From: Chloroflexi bacterium GWB2_54_36
GTDB taxonomy: Bacteria; Chloroflexota; Anaerolineae; Anaerolineales; Anaerolineaceae
Direction: 5' to 3'
Assembly: GCA_001796355.1 (NCBI GenBank)
Contig: MGMG01000002.1
Coordinates: forward strand, 1 to 49,551
Length of the DNA stretch: 49,551 nt
The notes under the pieces are model-generated. The model searched no databases, was not told the origin of the DNA, and was given only the letters and a program-made list of their open reading frames with translations. A program made the position numbers and the translations under genes. Positions 33,762 through 41,527 of the stretch are shown here, one piece after another. Position 1 is the first letter of the stretch. Every line of letters begins with the position of its first letter.

Positions 33762-35033
33762 ATGGAAAAAATCGTTGCTTCAATTAAAGGTACCCGGGAC
33801 TTTTATCCCGAGGATATGGCGGTCCGTTCGTGGCTGTATGCCAAATTGCGGGAAGTTTCTGAGTCGTTTGGCTACCAGGAATATGACGGCCCTTTCCTGG
33901 AAAAAATTGACCTGTATGCCGCCAAATCCGGCGAAGAATTGGTCAAAGAGCAGGCATTTGTGTTTCCGGACCGCGGCGGAGATTTGATCACGCTGCGCCC
34001 GGAACTGACGCCAACGCTGGCGCGTATGGTCGCTCAACGCCAGCATCAATTTACTTATCCGCTGCGCTGGTGGTCGTTTGGCCCTTTCTGGCGCTATGAA
34101 CGGCCGCAAAAGGGACGCACCCGCGAGTTTTTCCAATGGAATATCGATCTGATCGGCTCGAATTCGCCCGAAGGCGATGCCGAGCTGGTGGCAATTTGCG
34201 CCGCATTCTTCAAAAATGTGGGGCTGAAACCCAACCAGGTTGGCGTTTTTGTCAATGACCGCCGCCTGATGGACGGGCAACTGGTGAAAATCGGGATCAC
34301 CTCGGATGCGCTGCGCAAAACTGTGTTCAAGCTGATCGACCGCCGCGACAAAATGCTTCCAACTGAATGGGACGGCTTTGCGATCGAATCTGGGCTGAAC
34401 TTGGCGCAGTTGACTGATCTCAAGAAAATGCTCGACAACCGCGCCCTGTGGAAGGAATCACCGGAATTGACTCGGGTGTTTGCCGCTTTGGACGCGCTTG
34501 GCGCGTCAGCGTATGTCCATTTTGACCCGCAAATCATTCGCGGATTGGATTATTACACTGCCACCGTTTTCGAGGCGCGCGATCTGGGTCGGGAAGGACG
34601 GGCGATCCTGGGGGGCGGTCACTATGACAACCTGGTAGAGGATGTTGGCGGTGAACCGCTGCCGGCGGTTGGTTTTGCCATGGGCGACGTGATGACTCGG
34701 CTGGTACTGGAGAAATACAACTGCCTGCCGGAGTTTAAACCTTCTCCGGCGGACATTTTGGTGACGGTGTTCGAACCGTCCTTGCTGGAACATTCATTGA
34801 AGATTTCGGCCAGCCTGCGGGAGGCTGGCTTCAAAGTGTCCTGTTTTATCGAAGATTCCAAGCTACCCCGGCAGTTGAAATACGCCGACAAAATGGGAAT
34901 CCGCTTTGTGGTCATCGTCGGACCGGACGAATTCGCAGCCGAAAAGGCGACGGTCAAAGATCTGGCAGCCCGCCAGCAGGCGACTGTACCCGTCGATGAT
35001 ATTTTGCCGGCCATTCGTCGATGGCTTGCATAA
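33762..35033 (+). CDS. hisS: Histidyl-tRNA synthetase
   Basis: Charges tRNA-His with histidine. The 423-aa class II synthetase has motif 1 around GTRDFYPEDM...LREVSESFGY, motif 2 with FRYE-like FGPFWRYERPQKGRTREFFQW (the family's QPGR region), the His-A signature RGLDYYTATVFE near 262-273, motif 3 with LGGGHYDNLV and AVGFAMGDVMTRL, and the C-terminal anticodon-binding domain (DILVTVFEPSLLEH onward). Full length. A TAGAAT (33723-33728) with a preceding TGA is a possible extended -10. It is followed 33 bases later by the gene for its own substrate, tRNA-His. Confidence 0.96.
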   Translation: MEKIVASIKGTRDFYPEDMAVRSWLYAKLREVSESFGYQEYDGPFLEKIDLYAAKSGEELVKEQAFVFPDRGGDLITLRPELTPTLARMVAQRQHQFTYPLRWWSFGPFWRYERPQKGRTREFFQWNIDLIGSNSPEGDAELVAICAAFFKNVGLKPNQVGVFVNDRRLMDGQLVKIGITSDALRKTVFKLIDRRDKMLPTEWDGFAIESGLNLAQLTDLKKMLDNRALWKESPELTRVFAALDALGASAYVHFDPQIIRGLDYYTATVFEARDLGREGRAILGGGHYDNLVEDVGGEPLPAVGFAMGDVMTRLVLEKYNCLPEFKPSPADILVTVFEPSLLEHSLKISASLREAGFKVSCFIEDSKLPRQLKYADKMGIRFVVIVGPDEFAAEKATVKDLAARQQATVPVDDILPAIRRWLA

Positions 35034-35054
35034 GAAAATAGGCTGTGATAGAAT
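35026..35054 (+). promoter_or_regulatory. tRNA-His promoter
   Basis: TTGCAT (35026-35031), 17-bp spacer, TAGAAT (35049-35054) with TG one base ahead. It overlaps the last codons of hisS and would start transcription around 35061, six bases before the tRNA. Confidence 0.65.
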
Positions 35055-35066
35055 CTTCATGCTTAT

Positions 35067-35139
35067 GGTGGGCGTAGCTCAATGGCAGAGCGCTACACTG
35101 TGGATGTAGATGTTGTGGGTTCGACCCCCATCGCCCACC
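35067..35139 (+). tRNA. tRNA-His (GTG anticodon)
   Basis: Cloverleaf read by eye: acceptor GTGGGCG/CGCCCAC, D arm GCTC-AATGGCA-GAGC, anticodon stem CTACA/TGTAG with loop CTGTGGA (anticodon GTG), T arm GTGGG-TTCGACC-CCCAT. The extra G at 35067 pairs with the discriminator C at 35139, the G-1:C73 identity pair of tRNA-His. CCA is not encoded. Directly downstream of hisS. Confidence 0.95.
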
Positions 35140-35154
35140 CCTGATTGGATCCGT

Positions 35155-35179
35155 AAAACACCCTTTTGAGGGTGTTTTT
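35155..35179 (+). terminator. Terminator after tRNA-His
   Basis: CACCC-TTTTGA-GGGTG with AAAA before and TTTTT after: a standard intrinsic terminator 15 bases past the tRNA. Confidence 0.85.
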
Positions 35180-35298
35180 GGTTGCGCAACTGTTGTCCTC
35201 ATACGGGGATTGTATGGGTTCGACCCTGGATGTGGATTGGGATATAAGGCTTGCCAATCTGCCACCAGATGTTTCCTTTGACTTTTACTTTCGTTCTT

Positions 35299-35889
35299 TT
35301 ATTCCAAGCTTTCCGTCCGATTCCTTCCAAGGAGAAGCAGAAAGCCTATCGGCAGCGTGACGATCCCAAGGAACACAATGGCCCATCTGCTCAAACGCAA
35401 GCCCAGCTTGGTAAGAATCGCAACCCCGGCGATAAGCAATCCAGAGAGGAACGCGAGCAGCGCGAAGCCCGGTTTGAGCGTGCCGCAGAATAGCCAGCAG
35501 GTCAGCGCAAAGTCTGGCTCGGCCAGGGTGGGCACGACTGGACGTTCCCACACAAAGTAACAGGCTGTTACGCAACCCACGATTACTGCCGCGGCGACCA
35601 TCCCCAGCCAGTAGGCCTTTGTCGCCCGTGGCAACGGGCCGCGCACGCGCTCAAAAGCCCACAGCAACGCCAGCGCAACCAGCGGGGTGAGAATGTCCAG
35701 CGACCAAATAAAAGTCTTGTACCAGCTGAGGTCGGGGATGCCCGCCAAGGGCCCGTTGGTTTGACTGAAGCGCGATCCCCAAATGAATCCCGGTGGGATG
35801 GCGATCAGCGCCGTGAGAAGAAAGAGCAGCAGCCAGCCGAATGTTTCCCACGCCGGCTCAAAAGTTTCGCGTTCATGGATGTTTCCCAT
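35299..35889 (-). CDS. Unknown multi-span membrane protein
   Basis: 196 aa with about five hydrophobic segments (near 16-36, 58-78, 92-112, 128-152, 165-187) and short loops. An acidic N terminus MGNIHERETFEPAWET precedes the first helix. No catalytic motif or known family seen. The start at 35889 overlaps the end of the amidohydrolase gene by 17 bases, so both are co-transcribed. A transport or anchoring role for the amidohydrolase pathway is possible but only from position. Terminator not evident between it and the tRNA region. Confidence 0.7.
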   Translation of the reverse strand: MGNIHERETFEPAWETFGWLLLFLLTALIAIPPGFIWGSRFSQTNGPLAGIPDLSWYKTFIWSLDILTPLVALALLWAFERVRGPLPRATKAYWLGMVAAAVIVGCVTACYFVWERPVVPTLAEPDFALTCWLFCGTLKPGFALLAFLSGLLIAGVAILTKLGLRLSRWAIVFLGIVTLPIGFLLLLGRNRTESLE

Positions 35890-37348
35890 TTGGTTTCCAG
35901 ATTGCCTCTAACCGTGCGAACCGCGTGCCCCACCGGGCGATCCGCGGGTTGGGATAGCGCTCGAGCCAGGAAGTCTTTGGGGGCGTCGCTCCGTCCGGCG
36001 TCAATCCCCACCCGCCCAGCCGGTACAACTCGGCGCGCGCTTCGGCGGCCGCTGTCACCACCTCAGATTCGTCCAGCGTCAGCACGCGCCCTTCGCGTAC
36101 AACGATGCGCCCGTCGATCAGCACCATATCCACGTCACGACCCGATGCGCCATACACAATCATGTAGGGGACATCGGAAGACGGCTGCACCGGCGGGCGG
36201 TCGAACTTGAGCAACACGATGTCGGCGCGCTTGCCAACCTCCAGCGAACCGGTTTCCTTTTCCAGTCTCAGCGCCCGTGCGCCGTTAATCGTTGCCATCC
36301 GCAGCACGTCCATTGGCGTCAGCGCGTCCGCGCCGTACAGGAAGCTGCTCATCAAAGCGCAGGTCCGCATCTCGGTGAACATATCTGCGCCTTCGATCCA
36401 GCCGCCGTAGGAATCTGTCCCCAGGACGATATTGACCCCGGCGCGGTGCAAGGCTTTCACCGGCAACCAGTGGCGCGGGCCAACATTTACGTTCATCCAC
36501 ACCGACGGGCAATGAACGACACTTGCGCCTGCTCTGGCGACAGCGGCGATGTCCCCGCGGGTTGCCGCGAGAAAATGCACTGCGATTAAGCGTTGATTGA
36601 GCAGCCCGCCAGCTTTGAGGAGACCCAGCGGCGAACGGCCGCGAATCAGCCAACTGAAGGCGCCAATCGGCCAGCGCGGAAAGACGTGAATATGCTCGAC
36701 CAGGTCCTCGCGCTCGGCCAGCGCCATCAGCCGCCGCATGGTCTTCAGTGAGGTGGCCAGCGCTTCCGCCACGCTGGGCGCAACGCGGATATGACCCTCG
36801 AACTTCCCTTGGTACTCGTGCAGGAGCATTTCCGCCTCGGCCAGTTGCGCGTCGGCGCTCCGATCGATCATACCGAACATGTCCGCCAACAACGTCTGCA
36901 CGAATGCTTTCATTCCGGCCTGCCCCAACGCTTCGGGCGTTTGGCGAGCGACCTCAAAGGAGATCGCATCTCCCGCTACGTTGGCAAGGGTGATGCCCGA
37001 GCGCAGCATCTCGACCGCCGACAACCGCGTGGCCGCCAACATGAGGTCAGGGGTGGCCCTGACGCAGAAGTTCGTGTCTTCGCCCATGGTACGGTCAAAG
37101 CCGAAGCCGCACATCGTGCCTTTATACAGCGCGGTGAACATGTGGATGTGGCCGTTAACGAGGCCGGGCAGGGCGACCATCCCGCGTGCGTCAATCACAT
37201 CGAGCGCCGGGTGTTCGGCACTCACGACCTCGGTCGGGCCGATGGCGACGATCTCGTGCCCGCGAATGGCAATCGCCGCGTCGCGCAATATGCGATTGGA
37301 TGAATCCACTGTGACGACAGTGGCGTGGGTAATCAGAATGTTGTTCAT
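35873..37348 (-). CDS. Amidohydrolase-family deaminase/hydrolase (TRZ/ATZ type)
   Basis: Metal-dependent hydrolase of the amidohydrolase superfamily, subgroup of chlorohydrolases and aminohydrolases (AtzA/TrzA, SAH/MTA or guanine deaminase). 491 aa. Metal and catalytic residues visible: HxH in PGLVNGHIHMFTA near 65-77, a histidine in EHIHVFPRW, the RLIAVHFLAATRGD segment, VHCPSVWMN, and the aspartate in GTDSYGG. A composite beta domain forms both ends (ATVVTVDSSNRILRDAAIAI; ADIVLLKF, VDMVLIDGRIVV). Substrate unknown; amidines or N-heterocycles are typical. Minus-strand operon with the membrane protein. A fragment of a close paralog lies at 38275-38383. Confidence 0.83.
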   Translation of the reverse strand: MNNILITHATVVTVDSSNRILRDAAIAIRGHEIVAIGPTEVVSAEHPALDVIDARGMVALPGLVNGHIHMFTALYKGTMCGFGFDRTMGEDTNFCVRATPDLMLAATRLSAVEMLRSGITLANVAGDAISFEVARQTPEALGQAGMKAFVQTLLADMFGMIDRSADAQLAEAEMLLHEYQGKFEGHIRVAPSVAEALATSLKTMRRLMALAEREDLVEHIHVFPRWPIGAFSWLIRGRSPLGLLKAGGLLNQRLIAVHFLAATRGDIAAVARAGASVVHCPSVWMNVNVGPRHWLPVKALHRAGVNIVLGTDSYGGWIEGADMFTEMRTCALMSSFLYGADALTPMDVLRMATINGARALRLEKETGSLEVGKRADIVLLKFDRPPVQPSSDVPYMIVYGASGRDVDMVLIDGRIVVREGRVLTLDESEVVTAAAEARAELYRLGGWGLTPDGATPPKTSWLERYPNPRIARWGTRFARLEAIWKPNGKHP

Positions 37349-37405
37349 CTTGAGTCTCCTGTTTGTGGAAGCGCGTGCCTCCCTGTTCCGGAGTGGTGCG
37401 CCCGG

Positions 37406-38095
37406 TTAGGGCAATGCTGCTTCCAGGCTTGAATCGCTCTCGAATATAAAGGCACACCGCTTGCCGCCGCGTGCGATGGTGTTTGGTTGTTCATGGCCGC
37501 GGTGGAAACGCATCTGCGGTGAATACTCGTTGAAGACGATCTCATCAGAGCGACAGAAGGCTTCCGTGAGTCCGGGGGATCCCATATCGCGGAACGTCTC
37601 GAAGAAGCGGCAACGGGTGATGTGAAGGCTGTAAACACGGTCGCCGCGCTGGATACCATCATTCTCATTATTACGAATGAACCCTTCTTCCATCTGGGCC
37701 TCATGCTCCTGGTGAAACCATTCCCATGTTCTGGGCAGGGGCGGTGGCAGGAGATAGGCTTGTCGTTGCACGGCATTGGCAATGTCTCCGAGCAGCGCAT
37801 GGCTTGTTTGGAAAGCTATAGCTTCTCCTCGCACTCGAAGAAGTTCGTGATAGAAAGCCCCCACCAGCAGGAAGGTCTGCTTCACTTCCTTGAGGCCGGC
37901 ATCATCCATTCGGTGAGCGAACTGCTTACGATAGCGCGGTGTCGACAGAAGCATCCGTGCAATGAACAGGAAACGCTGCCATCCAAGTAGAGGGCGCAAA
38001 TGCTGATTGAATAATCGTGGCATGACGAAAAGGAGTATATAGATACGCCGACGTCGCTCGCGGACTGGGTTAAGTTTCTTCGATGAGCTTTTCAT
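37406..38095 (-). CDS. L-2-amino-thiazoline-4-carboxylic acid hydrolase-like protein
   Basis: 229 aa, resembling the ATC hydrolase family, which opens a cyclic thiazoline to a carbamoyl-cysteine derivative. The family pattern is in the C-terminal half: ITRCRFFETFRDMGSPGLTE, AFCRSDEIVFNEYSPQMRFH, and TIARGGKRCAFIFE. The N-terminal part is basic, then helical. AAGGAAGG lies five bases before the ATG at 38095; the frame is open 12 codons further up without a better site. Activity in this branch is often uncharacterised, so the name describes homology only. Located 57 bases upstream of the amidohydrolase, suggesting a joint role on C-N bonds of small heterocycles. Confidence 0.72.
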   Translation of the reverse strand: MKSSSKKLNPVRERRRRIYILLFVMPRLFNQHLRPLLGWQRFLFIARMLLSTPRYRKQFAHRMDDAGLKEVKQTFLLVGAFYHELLRVRGEAIAFQTSHALLGDIANAVQRQAYLLPPPLPRTWEWFHQEHEAQMEEGFIRNNENDGIQRGDRVYSLHITRCRFFETFRDMGSPGLTEAFCRSDEIVFNEYSPQMRFHRGHEQPNTIARGGKRCAFIFESDSSLEAALP

Positions 38096-38274
38096 ATTCC
38101 TTCCTTGTCGAGACATTATGGCGTCTCGCATTGATGGTGCGGTTGAATAGTCTTTCGGTACTTCGGTACGTCCATCATTGGCTCCTGCTACCTTCTATGA
38201 GGGCGCTGGTGTCAAGCCCCTGGCGTAAGACAAATAGCATACGTTCCGGCTCCCGCGGTGGGCGGAACGACCGG

Positions 38275-38383
38275 CGAGCGCAACGATCTCGCGCCCGCGA
38301 ATGGCAATCGCCGCGTCACGGAGAATACGATCAGATGAATCCACCGTGATGACGGTGGCGTGGGTGATAAGGATATCGTCATC
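38275..38383 (-). pseudogene. Truncated 5' copy of the amidohydrolase gene
   Basis: Read on the minus strand this encodes ILITHATVITVDSSDRILRD and AAIAIRGREIVAL, almost identical to residues 4-36 of the amidohydrolase at 35873-37348 (ILITHATVVTVDSSNRILRD). The start codon is replaced by GAT, and the match ends abruptly after about 36 codons. DNA identity is also high, so the copy is recent or was kept alike by recombination. No full gene is present. Confidence 0.8.
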
Positions 38384-38390
38384 GTTTGCC

Positions 38391-39440
38391 TCAGTTAGCC
38401 TTTGTCCCCAGTACTAAACCGAATCCCGGTGCCTTGAGTAAGTTAATTCGGTGCAGGTTGACGAAACCGGCCTGCGCGAGCCAACCGGCGATGTCCTCGA
38501 ACCGGTACGTCTGTGCCTCCAGATCGTTGAAGTAGTTCAGTGCCTGGAGTCGGGCGAGGACCTTGGCGGTCGAACCGAACGCCTGACCGGTGATTTGCTC
38601 CATGATGACAATCTCGCCTCCCGGGTTCAGCGCGCTTGCAACCTTGCTCAACAGCTCGATGTTCTTTTCGGGCAAGTAGGCGTGAATGAGGTTGAACAGC
38701 AGTGCCACGTCGCAACCGGCGCCAAGGTCGTCCCGCCAGATATCACCCGCCTGCGCCGTGACCCGCCCGCCCATGTCCTCGGCGGCAATGGTCTCTCGCG
38801 CCACCTCGATCGCCAGCGGCAGGTCAAAAATTGTCGCCGACAAAGCCGGATACTGGCGGCAGAACTTGATGCTGTACAATCCATGGCCGCCGCCGATGTC
38901 AATCAGCCGGCGGGCTGAGGGCGGTAATTTCACTTTGGCAATCACCTCGTCGGCGGCCATCCGGGCGATTGCGATCATCCCGTCTTCGTAAACCCGGTAA
39001 CTGCCCGGGTGCCGCTCAAGCCATTCGGAGCCGTACTCTGCCGGTTTCCCGCGACGGATGGATTCGTCCAAGTGTTCCCAACGGTCGAACACCATACTTT
39101 CGAAGAAGGGGACGCCGCCGGCCATGCTGGTCGGCGAGCTACGCAGCAGCCACTTGACGGTCATCGCAGTGTTCACGTAGCGCCCACCTTTCTCTCGAAC
39201 ATAGCCGAGCGACTCGAGGGCGTCGAGCAGCAGGGTTATGCCGCGCTCGCTGGCCTGGACGTGGCGCGCAGCCTCCGCTGCTGTCAGTGAGCCGCCGCTC
39301 AAGGCCTCGAAGACGCCGAGCCTGACGCCGACGCCAACGACCCGGAAGGCCTGCGCGCCGAGAAAGTCCAGCATCAGGCCAGGCCCCTGATTGAATGTGA
39401 GCAGCACCAAACGCTCAATGAAGTTCGGCAGGATGGGCAT
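38391..39440 (-). CDS. SAM-dependent O-methyltransferase (hydroxyneurosporene/caffeate type)
   Basis: 349-aa small-molecule O-methyltransferase. N-terminal dimerisation winged helix (about 20-95: AFRVVGVGVRLGVFEALSGG, TAAEAARHVQASERGITLLL) and C-terminal Rossmann domain with motif I RLIDIGGGHGLYSIKF near 168-183, acidic TIFDLPLAIEVA, and ALNPGGEIVIMEQITG. This layout is that of acetylserotonin/hydroxyneurosporene O-methyltransferases and antibiotic-tailoring enzymes. The start at 39440 overlaps the end of the SRPBCC gene by 26 bases; GGAGATGG sits ahead. Acceptor substrate unknown. Confidence 0.83.
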   Translation of the reverse strand: MPILPNFIERLVLLTFNQGPGLMLDFLGAQAFRVVGVGVRLGVFEALSGGSLTAAEAARHVQASERGITLLLDALESLGYVREKGGRYVNTAMTVKWLLRSSPTSMAGGVPFFESMVFDRWEHLDESIRRGKPAEYGSEWLERHPGSYRVYEDGMIAIARMAADEVIAKVKLPPSARRLIDIGGGHGLYSIKFCRQYPALSATIFDLPLAIEVARETIAAEDMGGRVTAQAGDIWRDDLGAGCDVALLFNLIHAYLPEKNIELLSKVASALNPGGEIVIMEQITGQAFGSTAKVLARLQALNYFNDLEAQTYRFEDIAGWLAQAGFVNLHRINLLKAPGFGLVLGTKAN

Positions 39441-39902
39441 TTTCCATCTCCTCTTTCTTTGACTTCGTCTCGATCATCTTCCGCAGGTTCTCCAAACCCT
39501 GGCGGCAGCCCAACTCCATCAGCCAATGGGGGGTCAATTTCCACAGGCCTGGGAACCGGTAGTGCAGGGTGAAGCGGAAGCATGTGCCGCCGTCCTCGGG
39601 CTTGAGCACAGCCTCGGCCCTCATTGCCCAGCCGGAGATGGCGCGATAGGCGATGCGCTCGTTTTCCACCCACTCCGTCACTACCTCATCGAAGCGAAAG
39701 GTCACGCCGAATGGCAAGGCAAACGTCAAGCGGTTAACTGTGCCGACGTTGACCGGTTCGCCGATCACCTCCATGGTCGTGAACGGCAAGGCGCGCACGA
39801 ATGGCAGGTCGGCCATGTAAGTCAACACCGCCTCGCGCGGGCGTCAATGTGGATTATGACTTCAACTTTCTGCATTTGTTCATTGGATTTCTTGGTTGTC
39901 AT
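39415..39902 (-). pseudogene. SRPBCC-family protein, one-base frameshift
   Basis: The ATG at 39902 follows GGAG and reads MTTKKSNEQMQKVEVIIHID, then A; the frame then ends early. From near 39840 a second frame continues as EAVLTYMADLPFVRALPFTT to the stop at 39415, with VTEWVENERIAYRAISG and LHYRFPGLWKLTPHWLME, an SRPBCC (START-like, polyketide cyclase) fold that binds hydrophobic ligands. Adding one C to the GCCC run before GCGCG restores IDAPREAVLTYM, the usual start of such domains. So one base is missing in nature or in the assembly. It overlaps the O-methyltransferase gene, suggesting joint function. Confidence 0.72.
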
Positions 39903-39917
39903 ATTTCACACTCCTCT

Positions 39918-40313
39918 TCACCGCCACCACCAAACGAGGATGAACACGCCGAGCAAAATGTCGAAGCTAACACATGTAGGCACGTACCAGGAAGCAATGG
40001 ATGTGTTGAGAGCCTTTGGATGTTCTGTGATGACGTCCCAGGCGGCGTGTACGAAGCACGCCAACGCGAGAAACAATGGGCTCACCCAAAGACCTGCAAG
40101 CGCGAGGCCGAAAAAGACCGCGGAAACGCCATCCTGAAGAGCTACCTTCTTTGAGCTGGCGGTTGACAGGCTTACCCCCAAATAAACGCCGCCGAAGTAT
40201 CCGACCAGGACGACCAAGATGTCTCGGGCGTAGTCCTTAGGCAACAGTGTGAGGGCGAAAGCGACAACAATGGCGCCAATTGTGCCGACGAATAAAAACC
40301 TTTTGCGAATCAT
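39918..40313 (-). CDS. Small membrane protein, DUF6010-like (copy 1)
   Basis: 131 aa with four predicted membrane helices (about 7-25, 32-50, 62-85, 105-128). The CFVHAAWDVITEH motif near 87-99 and the SWYVPTCVSFDILLGVFIL end match those of its neighbour at 40909-41298 and recall DUF6010 proteins. Function of that group is unknown. Its start is 15 bp or more from other genes; a GCGTGC-TTC-GCACGC hairpin lies in the leader at 40346-40360. Paralog of copy 2. Confidence 0.7.
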   Translation of the reverse strand: MIRKRFLFVGTIGAIVVAFALTLLPKDYARDILVVLVGYFGGVYLGVSLSTASSKKVALQDGVSAVFFGLALAGLWVSPLFLALACFVHAAWDVITEHPKALNTSIASWYVPTCVSFDILLGVFILVWWWR

Positions 40314-40402
40314 GTGTTTCTCCTATTCATACAAGGGGCGTGCTTCGCACGCATCTACACCCACATCTCTACGATTTTTCCGATAAATACTTATACAGTT
40401 TG

Positions 40403-40842
40403 CTATCCCCTGTACCCCAGGTGTGGGAGCATGCCTAATTGTTGCAGTAAACTGAGATAATCATCGCAATGCCACCATTCGACGATCCTGTCATTGGTAA
40501 TGCGGAACATATCAAACCCAGTGACGGCAACTTGTTCACCTGAAGGGGCATGCCCACCAGTTCGCCTGTGTTGGTACCGCACGCAGAGTAACGGATAACG
40601 ACTTTGTCGCCATCAGCGACCATATCCTCGATTGTGTATAGCAGGTCGGGGAAGGCTGTGCGGAACATGGTTGCTAGCTGTTTGAAACCGGCCGGGCTAG
40701 GGGGTAACGGCGGCAGCCCGGGCAACGGTTTATGATCTATAAAGTTATCGGCAAGCAACTCGTCTATGGCGGCCAGGTTGCTCTTATTGAACCCCTCCTC
40801 CACCAAATGGCGAACAAGAGATTTATTATCTTTGGTTGTCAT
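40403..40842 (-). pseudogene. SnoaL-like ester cyclase, one-base frameshift
   Basis: From the ATG at 40842 the frame gives a SnoaL/ketosteroid-isomerase-like protein: VRHLVEEGFNKSNLAAIDEL, DNFIDHKPLPG, GFKQLATMFRTAFPDL, YTIEDMVADGDKVVIRYSA, TGELVGMP. At the GGGG run 40545-40548 the frame is lost; one more base would read PPSGEQVAVTGFDMFRITND and RIVEWWHCDDYLSLLQQLGM to a stop at 40403, the classic end of the family. Uncorrected translation stops at 40435. Role likely cyclisation, isomerisation or hydrolysis of a small molecule; as sequenced it is broken. Confidence 0.78.
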
Positions 40843-40908
40843 GGTAATCCTCGTTACATCCAATTGTTCTGTTTTGGATTCGACGTTGCCTGGTGAACGA
40901 TGCGATAG

Positions 40909-41298
40909 TTATCGCCACCAGATGATGATGAAGCCTGAAACTAGCCAGTCAAAGAGCAGGCAGAATGGTATGTACCAGCGCGGTATTTTCGTCCGAATAC
41001 CTCCTGGATGGTGAATGGCATCCCACACGCCGTGGATAAAGTAGCCGGCCGCGAGCCAGAAGGGGGTGGCCCATAAGCCTAAAAAGGCAAAGGTTAACGT
41101 CAATGCGATGTTTCCAAACTCGAAAAACATCTCCCGTATTCGTCCATCGATCAACACAAAACCAAAGTAAACAAATGTGATAGCCACCAATATGGCGAAC
41201 AGAAACTCTAAGGCCATTGTTTTCGGAATGCGCGCGGCAACAATGATCGTCGCAGTCGCAGCCAAAAATCCGATCATAAGAGCCTTTGCGGTGTTCAT
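40909..41298 (-). CDS. Small membrane protein, DUF6010-like (copy 2)
   Basis: 129 aa, four membrane helices. YFIHGVWDAIHHPGG and PRWYIPFCLLFDWLVSGFII align with HAAWDVITEHP and SWYVPTCVSFDILLGVFIL of copy 1, and both have a tryptophan-rich end (IIIWWR, LVWWWR). GGAGAATGT precedes the ATG. It is the first intact gene of the minus-strand run that continues with the SnoaL-like, DUF6010-like, SRPBCC and O-methyltransferase genes. Function unknown. Confidence 0.72.
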   Translation of the reverse strand: MNTAKALMIGFLAATATIIVAARIPKTMALEFLFAILVAITFVYFGFVLIDGRIREMFFEFGNIALTLTFAFLGLWATPFWLAAGYFIHGVWDAIHHPGGIRTKIPRWYIPFCLLFDWLVSGFIIIWWR

Positions 41299-41364
41299 AC
41301 ATTCTCCTCGTTGGTTTGATTTGTTATGTTGCCTTTCCAGCTTTACGACGAGCCCTCATTTTGT

Positions 41365-41382
41365 CCTGACTCACGAATCAGG
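41365..41382. promoter_or_regulatory. Dyad ahead of the 41-39 kb gene run
   Basis: CCTGACTCACGAATCAGG pairs with itself except for one mismatched pair (CCTGA..TC..GA..TCAGG). It lies 67 bases upstream of the 40909-41298 start, a position suited to an operator. The regulator is unknown. The remaining gap 41299-41527 has no gene, apart from a short open stretch described in the findings. Confidence 0.4.
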
Positions 41383-41527
41383 CCGATTTGAAGTTGATTA
41401 AATTGAATCAGTTCCTTTGAATTCCACGATAGACTTCTTGTCATTTACTTCGGCGAATAAATCATGCGCCAGCCAAGGTGCATTGGTAGAACAGTTAATG
41501 GATGCAACCTGTAGGGTAGTCAATCGT

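Noticed and set aside
35205-35240. GGGTTCGACCCTGG stretch after tRNA-His, like a tRNA T arm
   Set aside because: Only the T-arm-like core is shared; no acceptor or anticodon arm can be formed, so neither a second tRNA nor an attachment-site remnant is supported.
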